Part shown: positions 9,173 to 18,203 of the stretch, one piece after another
How the letters are laid out: every line of letters starts with the position of its first letter
How positions within the stretch are numbered: position 1 is the stretch's first letter
Program-made: the position numbers and the translations under genes
From: Paracoccaceae bacterium
GTDB lineage: Bacteria > Pseudomonadota > Alphaproteobacteria > Rhodobacterales > Rhodobacteraceae
Length of the DNA: 64,000 nt
Direction: 5' to 3'
NCBI GenBank assembly: GCA_002709405.1
Contig: PAQV01000100.1
Coordinates: 1-64,000, forward strand
Notes under the pieces: generated by a model
What the model was told of the DNA's origin: nothing
Database searches by the model: none
Seen by the model: the letters and a program-made list of their open reading frames with translations, nothing else

Positions 9173-11437
9173 TCAGCGCCGCCGCCTGGTCACCTTCCGC
9201 TTGCCCTTGTCACCACGGGACTTGGCCGCGACCGGTTTGCGTTTTCCCATGCCCCGGCCGCGACGCGCCGGGGCCGGAGCCCGGCTGACCGCCTCGTTGT
9301 CCAGCGCCAGCAGCTCCAGTTCAAGCCCGCCGGTCACCGGCTCGGCCTCGACCAGGCGCACGGTCACCCTTTGGCCCAGGGCGATCACCATGCCCGTATC
9401 CGATCCCATCAGGGTCCCGGCCTCCCGGTCGAAATGGAAATATTCCGACCCCAAAGACCGCACCGGCACCAGCCCGTCCGCCCCGCTGTCGTCCAGCTTC
9501 ACGAAGACCCCGAACCGGGCGATCCCGCTGATCCGGCCCTCCATCTCGTCGCCCACCCGTTCCGACAGGTAGGACGCCAGGTACCGGTCGGTCGTATCCC
9601 GTTCCGCCATCATCGACCGCCGCTCGGTGTCCGAGATATGCTCGGCCGTCTTCTGCAGCGTCTCCATGTCCGCGTCCGACAGCCCGTCCTTGCCCCAGCG
9701 GTGCGCCGAGATCAGAGCCCGGTGCACGATCAGGTCGGAATACCGCCGGATCGGAGAGGTGAAATGCGCGTAATTGGCCAAAGCCAGCCCGAAATGGCCC
9801 AGGTTGTCGGGCGAGTAATAGGCCTGGCTCATCGAGCGCAGCGTGGCCATGTTGATCAGCTCGGCCTCGTCTGTGCCCGCCGCCTGTTGCAGCAGCCGAT
9901 TGATCTGGGCCGTTTTCAGCACCTGCCCCTTGGCCAGCGCGAAACCCGAGGCCTGGGCGGTGTTGCGCAGCGCCTCCAGCTTGTCGGCATTGGGTTCCTC
10001 GTGGACCCGGAACAGCAGCGGGCTGCGCGCGGCCAGCAGGGTTTCGGCCGCGGCCACGTTGGCCAGGATCATGCATTCCTCGATGACCTTGTGGGCCGTC
10101 AGCCGGTCGCGGAACTTGACCGAACTCACCCGCCCGTCCTCGGCCAGTTCGACCTTGCGCTCGGGCAGGTCCAGGTCCAGCGGCTGGCGGCGCTCGCGCG
10201 CGGCGGACAGGGCGTCGTAGGCGGCAAACAGAGGTTTCAGCACCGGCTCCAGCAGGGGCCCGGCCTTGTCCGAGCGATGACCGTCGATCGCCGCCTGGGC
10301 GTCTTCGTAGGACAGCGACGCGGCCGAGCGCATCAGCCCACGCACGAACCGGTGCGACAGTTTGTTGCCGTCCTTGTCCAGCGTCATGGCCACCGCAATG
10401 CAGGGCCGGGGCACACCTTCGTGCAACGAGCACAGGTCCCCCGACAGCCGGTCGGGCAGCATCGGCACGACGCGGTCGGGGAAGTAGGTCGAATTGCCCC
10501 GCTTGCGCGCCTCGCCGTCCAGCACGGATCCGGGTGTCACGTAGCCGGCCACGTCAGCAATGGCGACCCAGACGACAAATCCGCCCGCGTTGTCGGGGCT
10601 GTCATCCGCCTGGGCATAGACCGCGTCATCGTGATCGCGGGCGTCCGACGGGTCGATGGTGATCAGCGGCATGTCGCGCAGATCCTCGCGGCCGTTCAGA
10701 CCCATGGGCTTGGCCGCATCGGCCGCGTCCAGGACCTCGTCGGGGAAATCGTCGGGAATGCCGTGCTGGTGGATCGCGATCAGGGACACCGCCTTCGGCC
10801 CGCTGGGATCGCCCAGCCGGGACAGGATCCGCGCCCGCGGCAGGCCCATGCGGCCCTTGGGCCCGGATTGCTCGGCCTCGACCAGCTCGCCGTCCTTTGC
10901 CCCAAGGCGGGCGTCTTCCGGCACCGACCATTCCAGTTGCGCCGCCTTGTCGATGGGCACGATACGCCCGCCCTCGGATCCCTTGCGGAAGATCCCCAGG
11001 ACACGGCGGGCCGACGAGCGGCCGATCTTGCGGATCAGGCGCGCCTCGTAATTGTGGTCTTCTTCGTGAACGACGGTCAGCCGGGCGAGGATCCGGTCTC
11101 CGGCCCCCAGCGCGGGGTCCGAGGCCCGGGGCAGCACAAGGACGATGGGCTCCACCCCTTCGCCATGCCATTCCAACGGCCTGGCGAACAGATCCCCCTG
11201 GTCGTTCGGGGGCAGGACCTCCAGCACGGACACGGGCGGCAGCCGGTCGGGGTCGGCATAGGTCTTCTTGCGCTTCTCGATATGGCCCTCGGCCTCCAGC
11301 TGGCGCAGGATCTGCTTGAGGTCGATCCGCGCGGCCCCCTTGATCCCGAAGGCCTTGGCAATGTCGCGTTTCGAAGTCTGGGTGGGGTGGGCGGAGATCC
11401 AGTCGAGAATCTCGGCCTTGGTGGGCAGCTTGCTCAT
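9173..11437 (-). CDS. rnr: Ribonuclease R
   Basis: Processive 3'-5' exoribonuclease of 754 residues that degrades structured RNA and takes part in rRNA quality control. The layout is typical: an N-terminal winged helix (about 1-65), OB/cold-shock-like region, the RNB catalytic domain containing the aspartate-rich DPSDARDHDDAVYA motif near residue 270, an S1 domain near 640-720, and a Lys/Arg-rich tail ending KRKVTRRRR. The next gene upstream on the same strand starts 81 bp away. The assignment is secure. Confidence 0.97.
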   Translation of the reverse strand: MSKLPTKAEILDWISAHPTQTSKRDIAKAFGIKGAARIDLKQILRQLEAEGHIEKRKKTYADPDRLPPVSVLEVLPPNDQGDLFARPLEWHGEGVEPIVLVLPRASDPALGAGDRILARLTVVHEEDHNYEARLIRKIGRSSARRVLGIFRKGSEGGRIVPIDKAAQLEWSVPEDARLGAKDGELVEAEQSGPKGRMGLPRARILSRLGDPSGPKAVSLIAIHQHGIPDDFPDEVLDAADAAKPMGLNGREDLRDMPLITIDPSDARDHDDAVYAQADDSPDNAGGFVVWVAIADVAGYVTPGSVLDGEARKRGNSTYFPDRVVPMLPDRLSGDLCSLHEGVPRPCIAVAMTLDKDGNKLSHRFVRGLMRSAASLSYEDAQAAIDGHRSDKAGPLLEPVLKPLFAAYDALSAARERRQPLDLDLPERKVELAEDGRVSSVKFRDRLTAHKVIEECMILANVAAAETLLAARSPLLFRVHEEPNADKLEALRNTAQASGFALAKGQVLKTAQINRLLQQAAGTDEAELINMATLRSMSQAYYSPDNLGHFGLALANYAHFTSPIRRYSDLIVHRALISAHRWGKDGLSDADMETLQKTAEHISDTERRSMMAERDTTDRYLASYLSERVGDEMEGRISGIARFGVFVKLDDSGADGLVPVRSLGSEYFHFDREAGTLMGSDTGMVIALGQRVTVRLVEAEPVTGGLELELLALDNEAVSRAPAPARRGRGMGKRKPVAAKSRGDKGKRKVTRRRR

Positions 11438-11517
11438 GTCCGGGAAATACCACGCGGCGCAACCGCCGTCATGAGCAAAAGCGGCGGGGTTTGCGTAGGA
11501 TGGGTCATTGACCCATC

Positions 11518-12093
11518 TTACGTCCCCTCAAGGTCTGAAACGTCATCGACATCCCTCAGCACGTCGACCAGCGCGACCCGTCGCCCGGCCAGACCGCGCA
11601 GCGTATCCTCCAGGGTGTGCGGGCTTGACCAGCGCACGTCCTTGAACAAGCCCGCCGCCCGGCCAGCCAGCGGCGTCACCCCGACCAGCCAGAACCCGCC
11701 ATCCTCGGCCGGGCCGAAAACCATCTCGTGATCCCCAAGCGCCCGGAACGCCCGGGCGACATGGGCCCTCGTGATCCCCGGAATGTCCCCGCCGATCAGG
11801 CAGACCGGCCCCGGTCCCATCCGCAATTGCCAGGCCATCCGCGCGCCCAGGTCTCCCCGCCCCTGCGGCCTGCGCCGCAGGTCCGCCGGCCAGGCCCGCG
11901 ACACCATGCCCTCGGCGTCCGGGCTGACGGCCAGGACGATCTCCCACCGCGGATCGCGCAGCCGCCGCAACAGGCGGGACACCTGGTGGCGGAACCACCA
12001 GGCCGCCGGGCCCATGCCGATGTCGCGCCCCAGCCGCGTCTTCACCCGCCCGGGCCGAGGCAGCTTGACCATCACCACCAGGGTGCGTTTCAT
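11518..12093 (-). CDS. DUF2064 / TIGR04282 family glycosyltransferase-like protein
   Basis: A 191-residue cytoplasmic protein starting VVMVKLPRPGRVKTRLGRDIG, the nucleotide-binding N-terminus of the DUF2064 (TIGR04282) family, with the GGDIPGITRAHV and PAEDGGFWLVG blocks. The family is related to GT-A nucleotidyl/glycosyl transferases, and some members sit in arsenosugar gene sets. No arsenic genes are present here, so that role should not be assumed. Its ATG overlaps the end of dapE (shared position 12093), so the two are translationally coupled. Family certain, reaction unknown. Confidence 0.85.
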   Translation of the reverse strand: MKRTLVVMVKLPRPGRVKTRLGRDIGMGPAAWWFRHQVSRLLRRLRDPRWEIVLAVSPDAEGMVSRAWPADLRRRPQGRGDLGARMAWQLRMGPGPVCLIGGDIPGITRAHVARAFRALGDHEMVFGPAEDGGFWLVGVTPLAGRAAGLFKDVRWSSPHTLEDTLRGLAGRRVALVDVLRDVDDVSDLEGT

Positions 12094-13238
12094 CAGGCGA
12101 AGTAATCGGTCAGGATCCGCCCGTAGATCGCCTTGAGCTGGTGGATCTGGGCCACCTCCACCCGTTCGTCCACCTGGTGCATCGTCTGGCCTACCAGCCC
12201 GAATTCCACCACCGGGCAGTGATCCTTGATGAACCGCGCGTCCGAAGTGCCCCCGGTGGTCGACAGCTCTGGCTGGACCCCGGTTTCCGCCAGAACCGCC
12301 GCGCCCACCAGGTCCGACAGGGGGCCCGGAGGCGTCAGGAACGACTCACCGCTGATCTTGATGCGCACGTCGATTTCGACCCCGAAGGCCTCGGCGACCG
12401 AGCCCGCCTCGGCCTGCAGCCAATCCGACAGGGAGGCACCCGAATGGGTGTCGTTGAACCGGATGTTGACCGTGCCCGCGCATTGCGCCGGGATCACGTT
12501 GGTCGCCGGGTTGCCGGTGTCGATCGTCACGACGGCCAGGGTCGAGGGATCGAAATGGTCGGTGCCGGTGTCCAGTTCGTGGCTGGCCAGCCGGTCCATC
12601 AGCCGGGCCATCGCGGGCAGAGGGTTCTTCGCCCGGTGCGGATAGGCCGAATGGCCCTGCACGCCGGTCACCGTGAACCAGGCCGTCATCGACCCGCGCC
12701 GGCCGATCTTCATCATCTCGCCCATGGTGGACGGGCAGGTCGGTTCTCCGACCAGGCAGACCGACATGCGCTCGCCGGTGTCGTGCATGTGATCCAGAAG
12801 CGCCACGGTGCCGTCGACCGCGTCGCCTTCCTCGTCCCCGGTGATCGCCAGCACGACCGCCCCGTCGGGCGGCGTGTTGGTCACGAAATCCACCGCCGCC
12901 GCGGCGAAGGCCGCCACGCCCGATTTCATGTCGGTCGCCCCCCGGCCATACAGCACGCCATCGCGGATCTCGGCCCCGAAGGGCGCCGCCGTCCAGGCGG
13001 CTTCGTCGCCCACGGGCACCACGTCGGTGTGGCCGTTGAACCCGAAGGTGCGCACGTTGCCCTTGGCCCCCCAGCGCGCGAACAGGTTCGACACGCCCCC
13101 CCGGTCGACCCGGGTGCAGGCGAAACCGGCCGCGCTCAGGATGTCTTGCAACAGCACCAGCGCGCCGCCCTCTTCGGGCGTGACGGAGGGGCAGCGGATC
13201 AGGGCGGCGGTCAGTTCGGCGGGGTCGAGATCGGACAT
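12093..13238 (-). CDS. dapE: Succinyl-diaminopimelate desuccinylase
   Basis: Zinc amidohydrolase of the M20 family, 381 residues, that releases LL-diaminopimelate from its N-succinyl form in lysine and peptidoglycan synthesis. The metal-ligand motifs are present: [23 protein letters not shown] with its Asp, and the [11 protein letters not shown] glutamates. GGAGG precedes the ATG at 13238; a longer in-frame start at 13343 would add an unconserved leader. dapD, two steps earlier in the same pathway, lies 3.7 kb downstream on the same strand but is separated by the Hint-protein genes. Confidence 0.96.
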   Translation of the reverse strand: MSDLDPAELTAALIRCPSVTPEEGGALVLLQDILSAAGFACTRVDRGGVSNLFARWGAKGNVRTFGFNGHTDVVPVGDEAAWTAAPFGAEIRDGVLYGRGATDMKSGVAAFAAAAVDFVTNTPPDGAVVLAITGDEEGDAVDGTVALLDHMHDTGERMSVCLVGEPTCPSTMGEMMKIGRRGSMTAWFTVTGVQGHSAYPHRAKNPLPAMARLMDRLASHELDTGTDHFDPSTLAVVTIDTGNPATNVIPAQCAGTVNIRFNDTHSGASLSDWLQAEAGSVAEAFGVEIDVRIKISGESFLTPPGPLSDLVGAAVLAETGVQPELSTTGGTSDARFIKDHCPVVEFGLVGQTMHQVDERVEVAQIHQLKAIYGRILTDYFA

Positions 13239-13344
13239 GGGGTCCTCCGTGCGGGTCGGGCGCGTGGCCGGGAACGGGTGTCTGCCCGCTTCTTGTGACG
13301 GAAATGCAGCAGTGCCAAGGGCTTGGCCAAAATTTCGTGCCAAG

Positions 13345-13373
13345 TTGACCCAAATTATGTGCTAAATTACTAC
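13345..13373 (+). promoter_or_regulatory. Possible promoter for the Hint-protein operon
   Basis: TTGACC (13345-13350) and TACTAC (13368-13373) are 17 bp apart inside an AT-rich patch of the divergent 291-bp gap between dapE and the first Hint protein. The -10 box is a poor match, so this is only a candidate. Confidence 0.3.
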
Positions 13374-13529
13374 TTAACCAAAAAAAGATCCCGCGGCAGG
13401 GGTCGTTCCGGGGATCGAGCAGTCCCCTCAGACATATCCGACCGGGCGTCCTTTCGGGCGTCATCCAACCTGTTTGCGCGGCTGCGCGGGCGGGGCGGTC
13501 TGCCGCGCAGAATTGAGGACGTGGAAGAC

Positions 13530-15092
13530 ATGGTCGCGGCATCCGAGCTGAACATCAATACATCGGCCACTGCCGATCAGATGGCCGAGGAAATCTTTGG
13601 CCCCGACGTGGTCATCATCTCGGCCAATTACTATGGCGATAACCAGTCCTCTGGCATTTACTCGGACGCCTATGCGACCTCGCCCGGGGTCGCCCCGTCC
13701 GACAGCGGCGTGATCCTGTCGACGGGCCATGCGGACGATTTCACCAACTCTTCGGGCAACGCCAACCAATCGACCCAGACCTCGACCAATACCTCGGGGC
13801 TGGACGGCGCGCTGGGACAGAACACCTACGACGGCGCGGCCCTGGCGGTCGAGTTCGAATCCGATACGCCGATGATGACGATGAAGTTCGTCTTCGCCTC
13901 CGAGGAATATCCCGAGTACCAGGATTCGGTTTACCAGGATTTCGTGCAGGTCTGGGTCAACGGCCAGCCGGTCGACATGACCATCGGCAACGGTGACGCC
14001 GATCCGGGCAACATCAACAGCGGCACCAACGAGAACCTGTTCGTCGACAACACGAACGGCGATTACAACACCGAGATGGACGGCTTCACGGTCACGCTGA
14101 CCCTGACCTTCCCGGTGAACACCACGGGCACCAATACTCTGGTCATCGGCATCGCCGACGTGGCCGACGCCAATTACGATTCGAACCTGCTGATCGCGGC
14201 GGAATCGATCCAGGGCGACCTGGTGGCGGTGGACGACAGCCTCGACATGTATCCCAGCGGGCAGAAGACCATCGACGTGCTGGCCAATGACCAGTCGTCC
14301 TCGGGCGCGTCGCTGGTCATCACCCACATCAACGATGTCGCCGTCGTGGCCGGAGACCAGGTCACGCTGAACACCGGCCAGACCGTCGAGCTGAACCCCG
14401 ACGGGACCATCACGGTCATCGGCAACGGCGATACCGAGGATTACAACTTCAACTACACGATGTCGGACGGGGTCGAGAGCGACACCGGCTTCGTGTCGGT
14501 CAATGCCTTCCCCTGTTTTGCCGCCGGCACAATGATTGCCGTGCCGGGCGGCGAGAAACCCGTCGAAACCCTGGTGGCCGGAGACCTGGTCCTGACCCGC
14601 GACGACGGCCCGCAGCCGATCCGCTGGGCCGGCCAGCGCCAGGTCGCGGCCGAGGGCGCCATGGCCCCGGTCCGGATCGACGCCGGCACCTTCGGGGCGC
14701 ATCGCCCCCTGACCCTGTCGCCCCAGCACCGGGTCCTGGTGCAGGGCAGCCTGGCCGAGCTGCTGTTCGGCGAGACCGAGGTCCTGGTCGCGGCCAAGCA
14801 CCTGGTCAACGACCGGACCGTGCGGCGGATGCCGGGCGGCGAGGTGACCTATGTGCACCTGCTGTTCGACCGCCACCAGATCCTGCTGTCCGAGGGGCTT
14901 GAAACCGAAAGCTTCCTGCCCGGCCCGCAGGCGACCGACACGCTGGAGCAGGAGGTGACGCAGGAAATCCTGTCGATCTTCCCCGAACTCGACCCCGTCA
15001 GCGGCGCCGGCTACGGCCCCGCCGCCCGGCGCACCCTGAAATCCTATGAAGCGCGTCTGCTTGCGGGCGCCCCACCCTCGGAGGCCGCGTAG
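13530..15092 (+). CDS. Choice-of-anchor-L-type protein with C-terminal Hint domain
   Basis: Probably secreted, 520 residues, no classical signal peptide. The N-terminal half (ASELNINTSATADQMAEEIF, GVILSTGHADDFTNSSG, FVFASEEYPEYQDSVYQDF) is the choice-of-anchor-L type. It is followed by a cadherin-like stretch (AVDDSLDMYPSGQKTIDVLA) and a Hint_2 domain beginning at Cys in PCFAAGTMIAVPGG with GDLVLTRDDGPQPIRW. Hint domains catalyse N-S acyl shift self-processing in hedgehog and intein proteins; whether these bacterial versions cleave is not settled. ATG 13530 has GGAAG upstream; GTG 13521 is an alternative. It is tightly coupled to a second Hint protein. Confidence 0.85.
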   Translation: MVAASELNINTSATADQMAEEIFGPDVVIISANYYGDNQSSGIYSDAYATSPGVAPSDSGVILSTGHADDFTNSSGNANQSTQTSTNTSGLDGALGQNTYDGAALAVEFESDTPMMTMKFVFASEEYPEYQDSVYQDFVQVWVNGQPVDMTIGNGDADPGNINSGTNENLFVDNTNGDYNTEMDGFTVTLTLTFPVNTTGTNTLVIGIADVADANYDSNLLIAAESIQGDLVAVDDSLDMYPSGQKTIDVLANDQSSSGASLVITHINDVAVVAGDQVTLNTGQTVELNPDGTITVIGNGDTEDYNFNYTMSDGVESDTGFVSVNAFPCFAAGTMIAVPGGEKPVETLVAGDLVLTRDDGPQPIRWAGQRQVAAEGAMAPVRIDAGTFGAHRPLTLSPQHRVLVQGSLAELLFGETEVLVAAKHLVNDRTVRRMPGGEVTYVHLLFDRHQILLSEGLETESFLPGPQATDTLEQEVTQEILSIFPELDPVSGAGYGPAARRTLKSYEARLLAGAPPSEAA

Positions 15093-15096
15093 GCAC

Positions 15097-16194
15097 ATGT
15101 GGATCGCCCTGTCCGACCCGTCCGGTTCCCGTTTCAGCCCGCAGGGGCTGGGCGCCGGTCCTGATGCTCCGGCCGTCGTGTCGACGGGGCCCGACGCGCT
15201 GCTGGCGCGCGGAACGCTGATGATCGAAACCCGCCTGCCGCCGATCAACCGGCCGCGCGGGCTGCTGACCTATGACCGCGGGGGGATGATCCCGCTGCAC
15301 CTGTCGCTGCAGGCCCTGCCGGGCGGCGGGCTGGTCTTCGTGCTGGACCAGGATGGCGAGATGCTGCACGGCTCGATCAACGCGACCGAGACCGGGCGGA
15401 CCGACATCCTGCGGGTGACCTATTCCTGGGATGCCCCGGCGCGCTGGGGACGGCTGTCGCTGGAACGGCCCGAGGACAACGTCGTGCAGACCGTGATGGT
15501 CGACAAGCCCAAGCCCCTGCCCATCGCCGACCTGCGGGCGCTAACCGGAGACTCCGGGCTGGCCACGATGGCCCCCGAAGTGCTGTTCGCCGCCGTGTCC
15601 ACCGAGATCGAACCGGTCGGGCCGATGCCCTCGCTGTCGCCGCAGACCCCAATCCTGACGCCCCGCGGCTATTGCCCGGCCGGCCGGTTGCAGCGCGGAG
15701 ACCTGGTGCGCTGCGCCAATGGCCAGGACGTGCCGGTCCTGCAGCGCATCGAACGGGTGGTTCCGGCGCTGGGATCCTTCCGGCCGATGACGCTGAAGGC
15801 GCCCTATTTCGACCTGGCGCAGGATGTCGAGCTGGCGTCGTTCCAGCGGGTCGTGCTGCGGGGATCGGTGGTAGAGTACATGTTCGGGACCGAAGCGGTG
15901 CTGGTGCTGTCGGCCCACCTGACCGGTGTGAAGTCCGCCGCGGCCTTTCCGTCGGACCCGGGGCCGGTGGTGCGCTACGTGCAGGTCCTGTTGCCGGGCA
16001 ACGAGACCCTGGTGGCCGCGGGCACCTGCGTCGAGAGCCTGTACATCGGGCGCATCCGGCGCAATCCCGACCGGTTGGCAGCCAGCCTGCTGGCGGGCTA
16101 TGAACGCTCGCGCCTGCCCGAACATGCCCGGCCAATGCACCGGGTCCTGCCCCCGTTCGAGGCGGTGGTGCTGGCGGAAACCCGGGCCGCCTGA
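15097..16194 (+). CDS. Hint-domain protein, probable processing-variant partner
   Basis: A 365-residue protein starting 4 bp after the first Hint protein stops. The N-terminal half (about 1-180) contains a beta-rich block common in roseobacter Hint proteins (RGLLTYDRGGMIPLHLSLQ). The C-terminal half is Hint_2-like: SLSPQTPILTPRG, GDLVRCANGQDVPVLQRIE, and an LVLSAHLTGV/VRYVQVLLPG pair equivalent to the VAAKHLVN/VTYVHLLFDR pair in its neighbour. Aligning on TPRG puts Ser where the first protein has the Hint Cys. No signal peptide is seen. The domain is clear, the function unknown. Confidence 0.75.
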   Translation: MWIALSDPSGSRFSPQGLGAGPDAPAVVSTGPDALLARGTLMIETRLPPINRPRGLLTYDRGGMIPLHLSLQALPGGGLVFVLDQDGEMLHGSINATETGRTDILRVTYSWDAPARWGRLSLERPEDNVVQTVMVDKPKPLPIADLRALTGDSGLATMAPEVLFAAVSTEIEPVGPMPSLSPQTPILTPRGYCPAGRLQRGDLVRCANGQDVPVLQRIERVVPALGSFRPMTLKAPYFDLAQDVELASFQRVVLRGSVVEYMFGTEAVLVLSAHLTGVKSAAAFPSDPGPVVRYVQVLLPGNETLVAAGTCVESLYIGRIRRNPDRLAASLLAGYERSRLPEHARPMHRVLPPFEAVVLAETRAA

Positions 16195-16215
16195 ACCCTG
16201 GCCGCCTGAACCCTG
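16186..16215 (+). repeat. 15-bp tandem repeat spanning a stop codon
   Basis: GCCGCCTGAACCCTG occurs twice in direct succession (16186-16200 and 16201-16215). The stop codon of the second Hint gene lies in the first unit, and the second unit repeats it. It looks like a small slippage or duplication event. Confidence 0.8.
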
Positions 16216-16246
16216 GCCGGGTGCGCCTTGGCGGGCGAAGGGCCGT

Positions 16247-16276
16247 GGGTATTTGGAAAGAGAAAGAAGCAGCAGG
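16247..16276 (+). repeat. Purine-rich intergenic repeat, copy C
   Basis: GGGTATTTGGAAAGAGAAAG followed by AAGCAGCAGG, the same motif as at 7598-7621 and 9111-9140. It lies between the convergent Hint operon and the dapD operon. Confidence 0.65.
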
Positions 16277-16300
16277 CCGGCGCGATTGCCGGGCGGTGGC

Positions 16301-16660
16301 CTAGTGTTCGGTGGTGTTGCCCGGCGGGTCGAGATGTTCGTCCCCGAAGAAGGGTGTCATCTGGGCGACGATGACGGCGTTTTCATCAAGGGCGCGCATC
16401 ATCAGGCCGCGCTCCTCGTCGTCGATTTCATGCCCCTGGGCCTCGCGTTCTTCGAGCGTGCCGTAGCCGGTGACATCCAGCGGCGCGGTATCGGCCTGTT
16501 TCAGGATGGCCACGGTTTCGCGCACGGCCTCGGCTTCGTCGACACCGGAGGCATAGCAGATCAGGCCGGCCCCGGTTGCCCCGGAGGGCAGGCCGTCGCC
16601 GTCCTTGCGGCCAAGCTGGACGAGCAGGGTATAGACCTGGTGACGATCGGAGCGGGCCAT
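16301..16660 (-). CDS. Hypothetical protein downstream of dapD
   Basis: A 119-residue soluble, acidic protein (MARSDRHQVYTLLVQLGRKD...). It has no signal peptide or membrane segment and I recognise no family. It contains a block VDEAEAVRETVAILKQADTAPLDVTGYG that could be an alpha/beta nucleotide- or small-molecule-binding fold, but this is a guess. It is the last gene of the dapD, GlsB-like set, starting 4 bp after the GlsB-like gene. Position and coding character make it a real gene. Confidence 0.7.
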   Translation of the reverse strand: MARSDRHQVYTLLVQLGRKDGDGLPSGATGAGLICYASGVDEAEAVRETVAILKQADTAPLDVTGYGTLEEREAQGHEIDDEERGLMMRALDENAVIVAQMTPFFGDEHLDPPGNTTEH

Positions 16661-16664
16661 GGGG

Positions 16665-16913
16665 TCAGCGCCGGATGGCGCGGACCAGGGCGATCAGGAT
16701 GATCGCGCCGATCACGCCGACAAAGCCCTGGGCGATCCAGGTCGGGGCGGCAAAGATGCCAAGCAGGCCCAGCAGGAAATTGGCGACGATGGCGCCGACG
16801 ATCCCCAGAAGGATGTTCATGAAAAGGCCGGTATCGGCCTTCATGATCGAACTTCCGATCCAGCCGGCCAGTCCGCCGACGAAAATGGCGGCCAGCCACC
16901 CCAGTCCCTGCAT
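16665..16913 (-). CDS. GlsB/YeaQ/YmgE family membrane protein
   Basis: An 82-residue inner-membrane protein with three hydrophobic segments (about 5-24, 32-53 and 58-79). The glycine-rich IFVGGLAGWIGSSIM, NILLGIVGAIVANFLLG and WIAQGFVGVIGAIILIALV blocks are the hallmark of the transglycosylase-associated/GlsB stress family. Its biochemical role is not established. The start codon is 3 bp after the dapD stop, so the two should be co-transcribed. Confidence 0.9.
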   Translation of the reverse strand: MQGLGWLAAIFVGGLAGWIGSSIMKADTGLFMNILLGIVGAIVANFLLGLLGIFAAPTWIAQGFVGVIGAIILIALVRAIRR

Positions 16914-16916
16914 GCG

Positions 16917-17744
16917 TCAGTCCCTCAGCAACTCGTTGATGCCGGTCTTCGAGCGGGTCTTTTCGTCGACCCGTTTCACGATGACCGCACAATAGAGGTT
17001 AACACCATTGGTCGACGGCATGGTACCAGCCACGACAACCGAATAGGGCGGAACCTCGCCGTAGAAGACTTCACCCGTGGCGCGATCGACGATCTTGGTC
17101 GACTGGCCAAGGAACACGCCCATGCCCAGGACCGAGCCTTCGCGAACGATCACGCCCTCGACGACTTCGGACCGGGCGCCGATGAAGCAATTGTCCTCGA
17201 TGATCGTCGGTCCGGCCTGCATCGGTTCCAGCACGCCGCCGATGCCGACGCCGCCCGACAGGTGCACGTTCTTGCCGATCTGCGCGCACGATCCGACGGT
17301 CGCCCAGGTGTCGACCATGGTGCCCTCATCGACATAAGCGCCGAGGTTCACGAAGGACGGCATCAGCACCACGCCCGGTGCAACATAGGCCGATTTGCGC
17401 ACGACACAGTTGGGCACGGCCCGAAAGCCCGCCTCTTTCCACTCTGCATCGCCCCAGCCGGCGAACTTGCTGTCCACCTTGTCCCACCAGCCGCCGCCCT
17501 GCGGGCCACCCGACTGCAATTCCATGTCCTTGATCCGGAAGCCCAGCAGAACGGCCTTCTTGGCCCACTGGTTCACGTGCCACGAGCCGTCTTCCTGCTT
17601 TTCGGCCACGCGCAACTGCCCGCTGTCCAGCGCGGCCAGCGTTGCCTCGATCGCATCGCGATGTTCGCCGGTCGACGCCGGGGTCACGGTGTCACGCGCC
17701 GCCCAGGCGGCTTCGATGGCGGCTTCGAGCTTGGCGTTGGACAT
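16917..17744 (-). CDS. dapD: 2,3,4,5-tetrahydropyridine-2,6-dicarboxylate N-succinyltransferase
   Basis: Cytoplasmic trimeric left-handed beta-helix acyltransferase of 275 residues, the usual family length. It transfers succinyl from succinyl-CoA to tetrahydrodipicolinate in the succinylase branch of lysine/diaminopimelate synthesis. Hexapeptide-repeat sequence runs from about residue 100 to 230 ([55 protein letters not shown]), with the C-terminal [20 protein letters not shown] precedes the ATG. dapE in this window provides the desuccinylase of the same branch. Confidence 0.97.
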   Translation of the reverse strand: MSNAKLEAAIEAAWAARDTVTPASTGEHRDAIEATLAALDSGQLRVAEKQEDGSWHVNQWAKKAVLLGFRIKDMELQSGGPQGGGWWDKVDSKFAGWGDAEWKEAGFRAVPNCVVRKSAYVAPGVVLMPSFVNLGAYVDEGTMVDTWATVGSCAQIGKNVHLSGGVGIGGVLEPMQAGPTIIEDNCFIGARSEVVEGVIVREGSVLGMGVFLGQSTKIVDRATGEVFYGEVPPYSVVVAGTMPSTNGVNLYCAVIVKRVDEKTRSKTGINELLRD

Positions 17745-17944
17745 GGAAGACTTCCCCTTTGATCACGATCCCCCGGGGCTATAACCGGGGCCGGGCCGGC
17801 AGACAATGTGAAACGGGCCCGTCAGCAGGCGCTTACGCGGCCTGAAATCAGCGTTTCAGCGATGGAAACCGGGCGCCGGGCCGGTCAGGTCTGCCCCACC
17901 GCGGCGGCATCCCGCCCCGCCCTTGCCCCGAATTGGAGAGCCAC

Positions 17945-18202
17945 ATGATGCCCATCACCCTTGCCTTCGCCCTGGTCACGCTGCCCGCCTTTGCCTTTGC
18001 CATGCCCCAGGTCGGCGACATTGTCGGAACCAACCCCGAGGACGCCACCAAGGCCCTGAAGGACGCCGGCTGCGCCGTTCGGGAATTCGAGGCCGAGGAC
18101 GGCATGATCGAGGCCAAGTGCGTCGACACGGCCAAGATGGAATGGGAGGTCTACATCAATCCGGCATCTGGCGCCGTCACCAAGATCAAGGCCGAGGACT
18201 GA
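17945..18202 (+). CDS. Small exported PepSY-like protein
   Basis: An 85-residue protein with a signal peptide (about residues 1-19, cleavage near AFA-MPQ). The mature part is a single PepSY-like alpha/beta unit: a helix with NPEDATKALKDAGCAV followed by strands IEAKCV, WEVYINPASGAVTKIK. Two Cys in the mature part could form a disulfide. GGAGAG lies 4 nt before ATG 17945 and 7 nt before ATG 17948, either of which may be used. It is followed after 1 bp by a cytochrome b561-type gene, a pairing often seen for PepSY and b-type cytochromes. Confidence 0.75.
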   Translation: MMPITLAFALVTLPAFAFAMPQVGDIVGTNPEDATKALKDAGCAVREFEAEDGMIEAKCVDTAKMEWEVYINPASGAVTKIKAED

Positions 18203-18203
18203 G

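Noticed and set aside
9068-11731. 887-codon open frame on plus opposite the RNase R gene
   Set aside because: Antisense frame produced by GC-rich codon bias; RNase R is certain on the other strand.
13323-13529. In-frame N-terminal extension of the first Hint protein
   Set aside because: It covers the AT-rich promoter-like region, is Arg-rich and lacks a ribosome site; the conserved N-terminus begins at the ATG at 13530.
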